This document shows, in pieces, positions 6,462 through 6,596 of a stretch of DNA of 6,596 nucleotides. Location: positions 1-6,596 of the forward strand of contig CAZEPB010000047.1 of the NCBI GenBank assembly GCA_964514055.1. Reading direction: 5' to 3'. This stretch comes from SG8-32-3 sp964514055 (GTDB taxonomy: Archaea; Thermoproteota; Bathyarchaeia; Bathyarchaeales; Bathycorpusculaceae). Below the pieces are notes generated by a model. It was not told where the DNA came from. It searched no databases and saw only the letters and a list, made by a program, of their open reading frames with translations. The translations under genes and the position numbers were made by a program. Position 1 is the stretch's first letter. Every line of letters begins with the position of its first letter.

Positions 6462-6473
6462 AAATATTTTAGT
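6462..6473 (-). promoter_or_regulatory. Candidate TATA box for the LeuA-like gene
   Basis: On the minus strand this reads about AAAATATTTA, centred near 6466. Transcription would start near 6440, leaving a short leader that still includes GGGGCGAG before the GTG. A second TATA-like spot (TTTTATAA near 6443) is too close to the start codon. Confidence 0.4.
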
Positions 6474-6532
6474 GATATTAAAGTTCAATAACCTTTTCTT
6501 TCACAATTTGGCGCTGCTGATGTCAACGGTTT

Positions 6533-6596
6533 CTAGGCTAACGGTGAGAGGATTACTATCAGACTGAGGATTACGAGAAGCAGAGCAAGAATGATG
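6533..6596 (-). CDS. Possible C-terminal end of a membrane protein (partial, runs off window)
   Basis: On the minus strand a frame open from the right edge ends at TAG (6533-6535). It encodes 20 residues, nearly all Ile, Leu and Val, closing with SPLA. The other two minus-strand frames do not look protein-like. This is what the last transmembrane helix of an integral membrane or C-terminally anchored protein would look like. The co-directional position, about 108 bases upstream of the LeuA-like gene, is reasonable. Twenty residues are too few to name a family, and hydrophobic runs can arise by chance in T-rich reading frames. Confidence 0.35.
   Translation of the reverse strand, partial: IILALLLVILSLIVILSPLA

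Noticed and set aside
6518..6567. C/D-box sRNA-like pattern: TGATG (6518-6522) and CTGA (6564-6567) about 40 bases apart
   Set aside because: The C box is incomplete, and the internal D'/C' boxes would be CTAA and GGTGAGA only one base apart. The match is no better than chance, and a hydrophobic reading frame covers the right half.

Overview
The window most likely comes from an archaeon, and a mesophilic or moderately thermophilic Thermoproteota lineage such as Bathyarchaeia would fit. The reasons are TATA/BRE-like elements rather than bacterial -35/-10 boxes ahead of several genes, an archaeal-style exported G1 glutamic peptidase, short Shine-Dalgarno-led operons, and GTG starts. The taxon is an inference from style, because no rRNA or other marker gene is present. 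There is no tRNA, rRNA, CRISPR array, insertion sequence or obvious prophage.

Layout, left to right. A GT4-family glycosyltransferase is on the plus strand (about 169-1362) behind a TATA-like box. It converges, with only 6 bases between stop codons, on a tight three-gene minus-strand operon (4124 down to 1369). In transcription order the operon holds a two-domain GNAT acetyltransferase, a 454-residue soluble protein of no family I recognise, and a small HExxH metallopeptidase-like protein. The junctions are 6 and 14 bases, and each downstream gene has a Shine-Dalgarno-like site overlapping the end of the gene before it. A 227-base divergent intergenic region (4125-4351) carries promoter elements in both directions and a compact set of inverted repeats. 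It separates the operon from a plus-strand, signal-anchored G1 (eqolisin-type) glutamic peptidase (4352-5098). That gene converges, 45 bases away, on a minus-strand LeuA/homocitrate-synthase-like protein (6424-5144). The last 64 bases may hold the C-terminal transmembrane end of another minus-strand gene.

How the genes work together is only partly readable. The clearest functional unit is the GNAT / unknown / metallopeptidase operon. Its components (an acyl-transfer enzyme, an uncharacterised protein and a putative zinc protease) suggest a protein- or small-molecule-modification module, but no substrate can be named. The glycosyltransferase and the G1 peptidase both point to envelope or extracellular work and appear to be independent transcription units.

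The most unusual protein is the LeuA-like one. It keeps the fold signatures of the DRE-TIM metallolyases. It replaces the catalytic Arg of the DxTLR motif, the first His of the HxH metal site, the Asn of the GN motif and apparently the general-base His of the SGxH motif. It may therefore not be a canonical acyl-CoA-condensing synthase.
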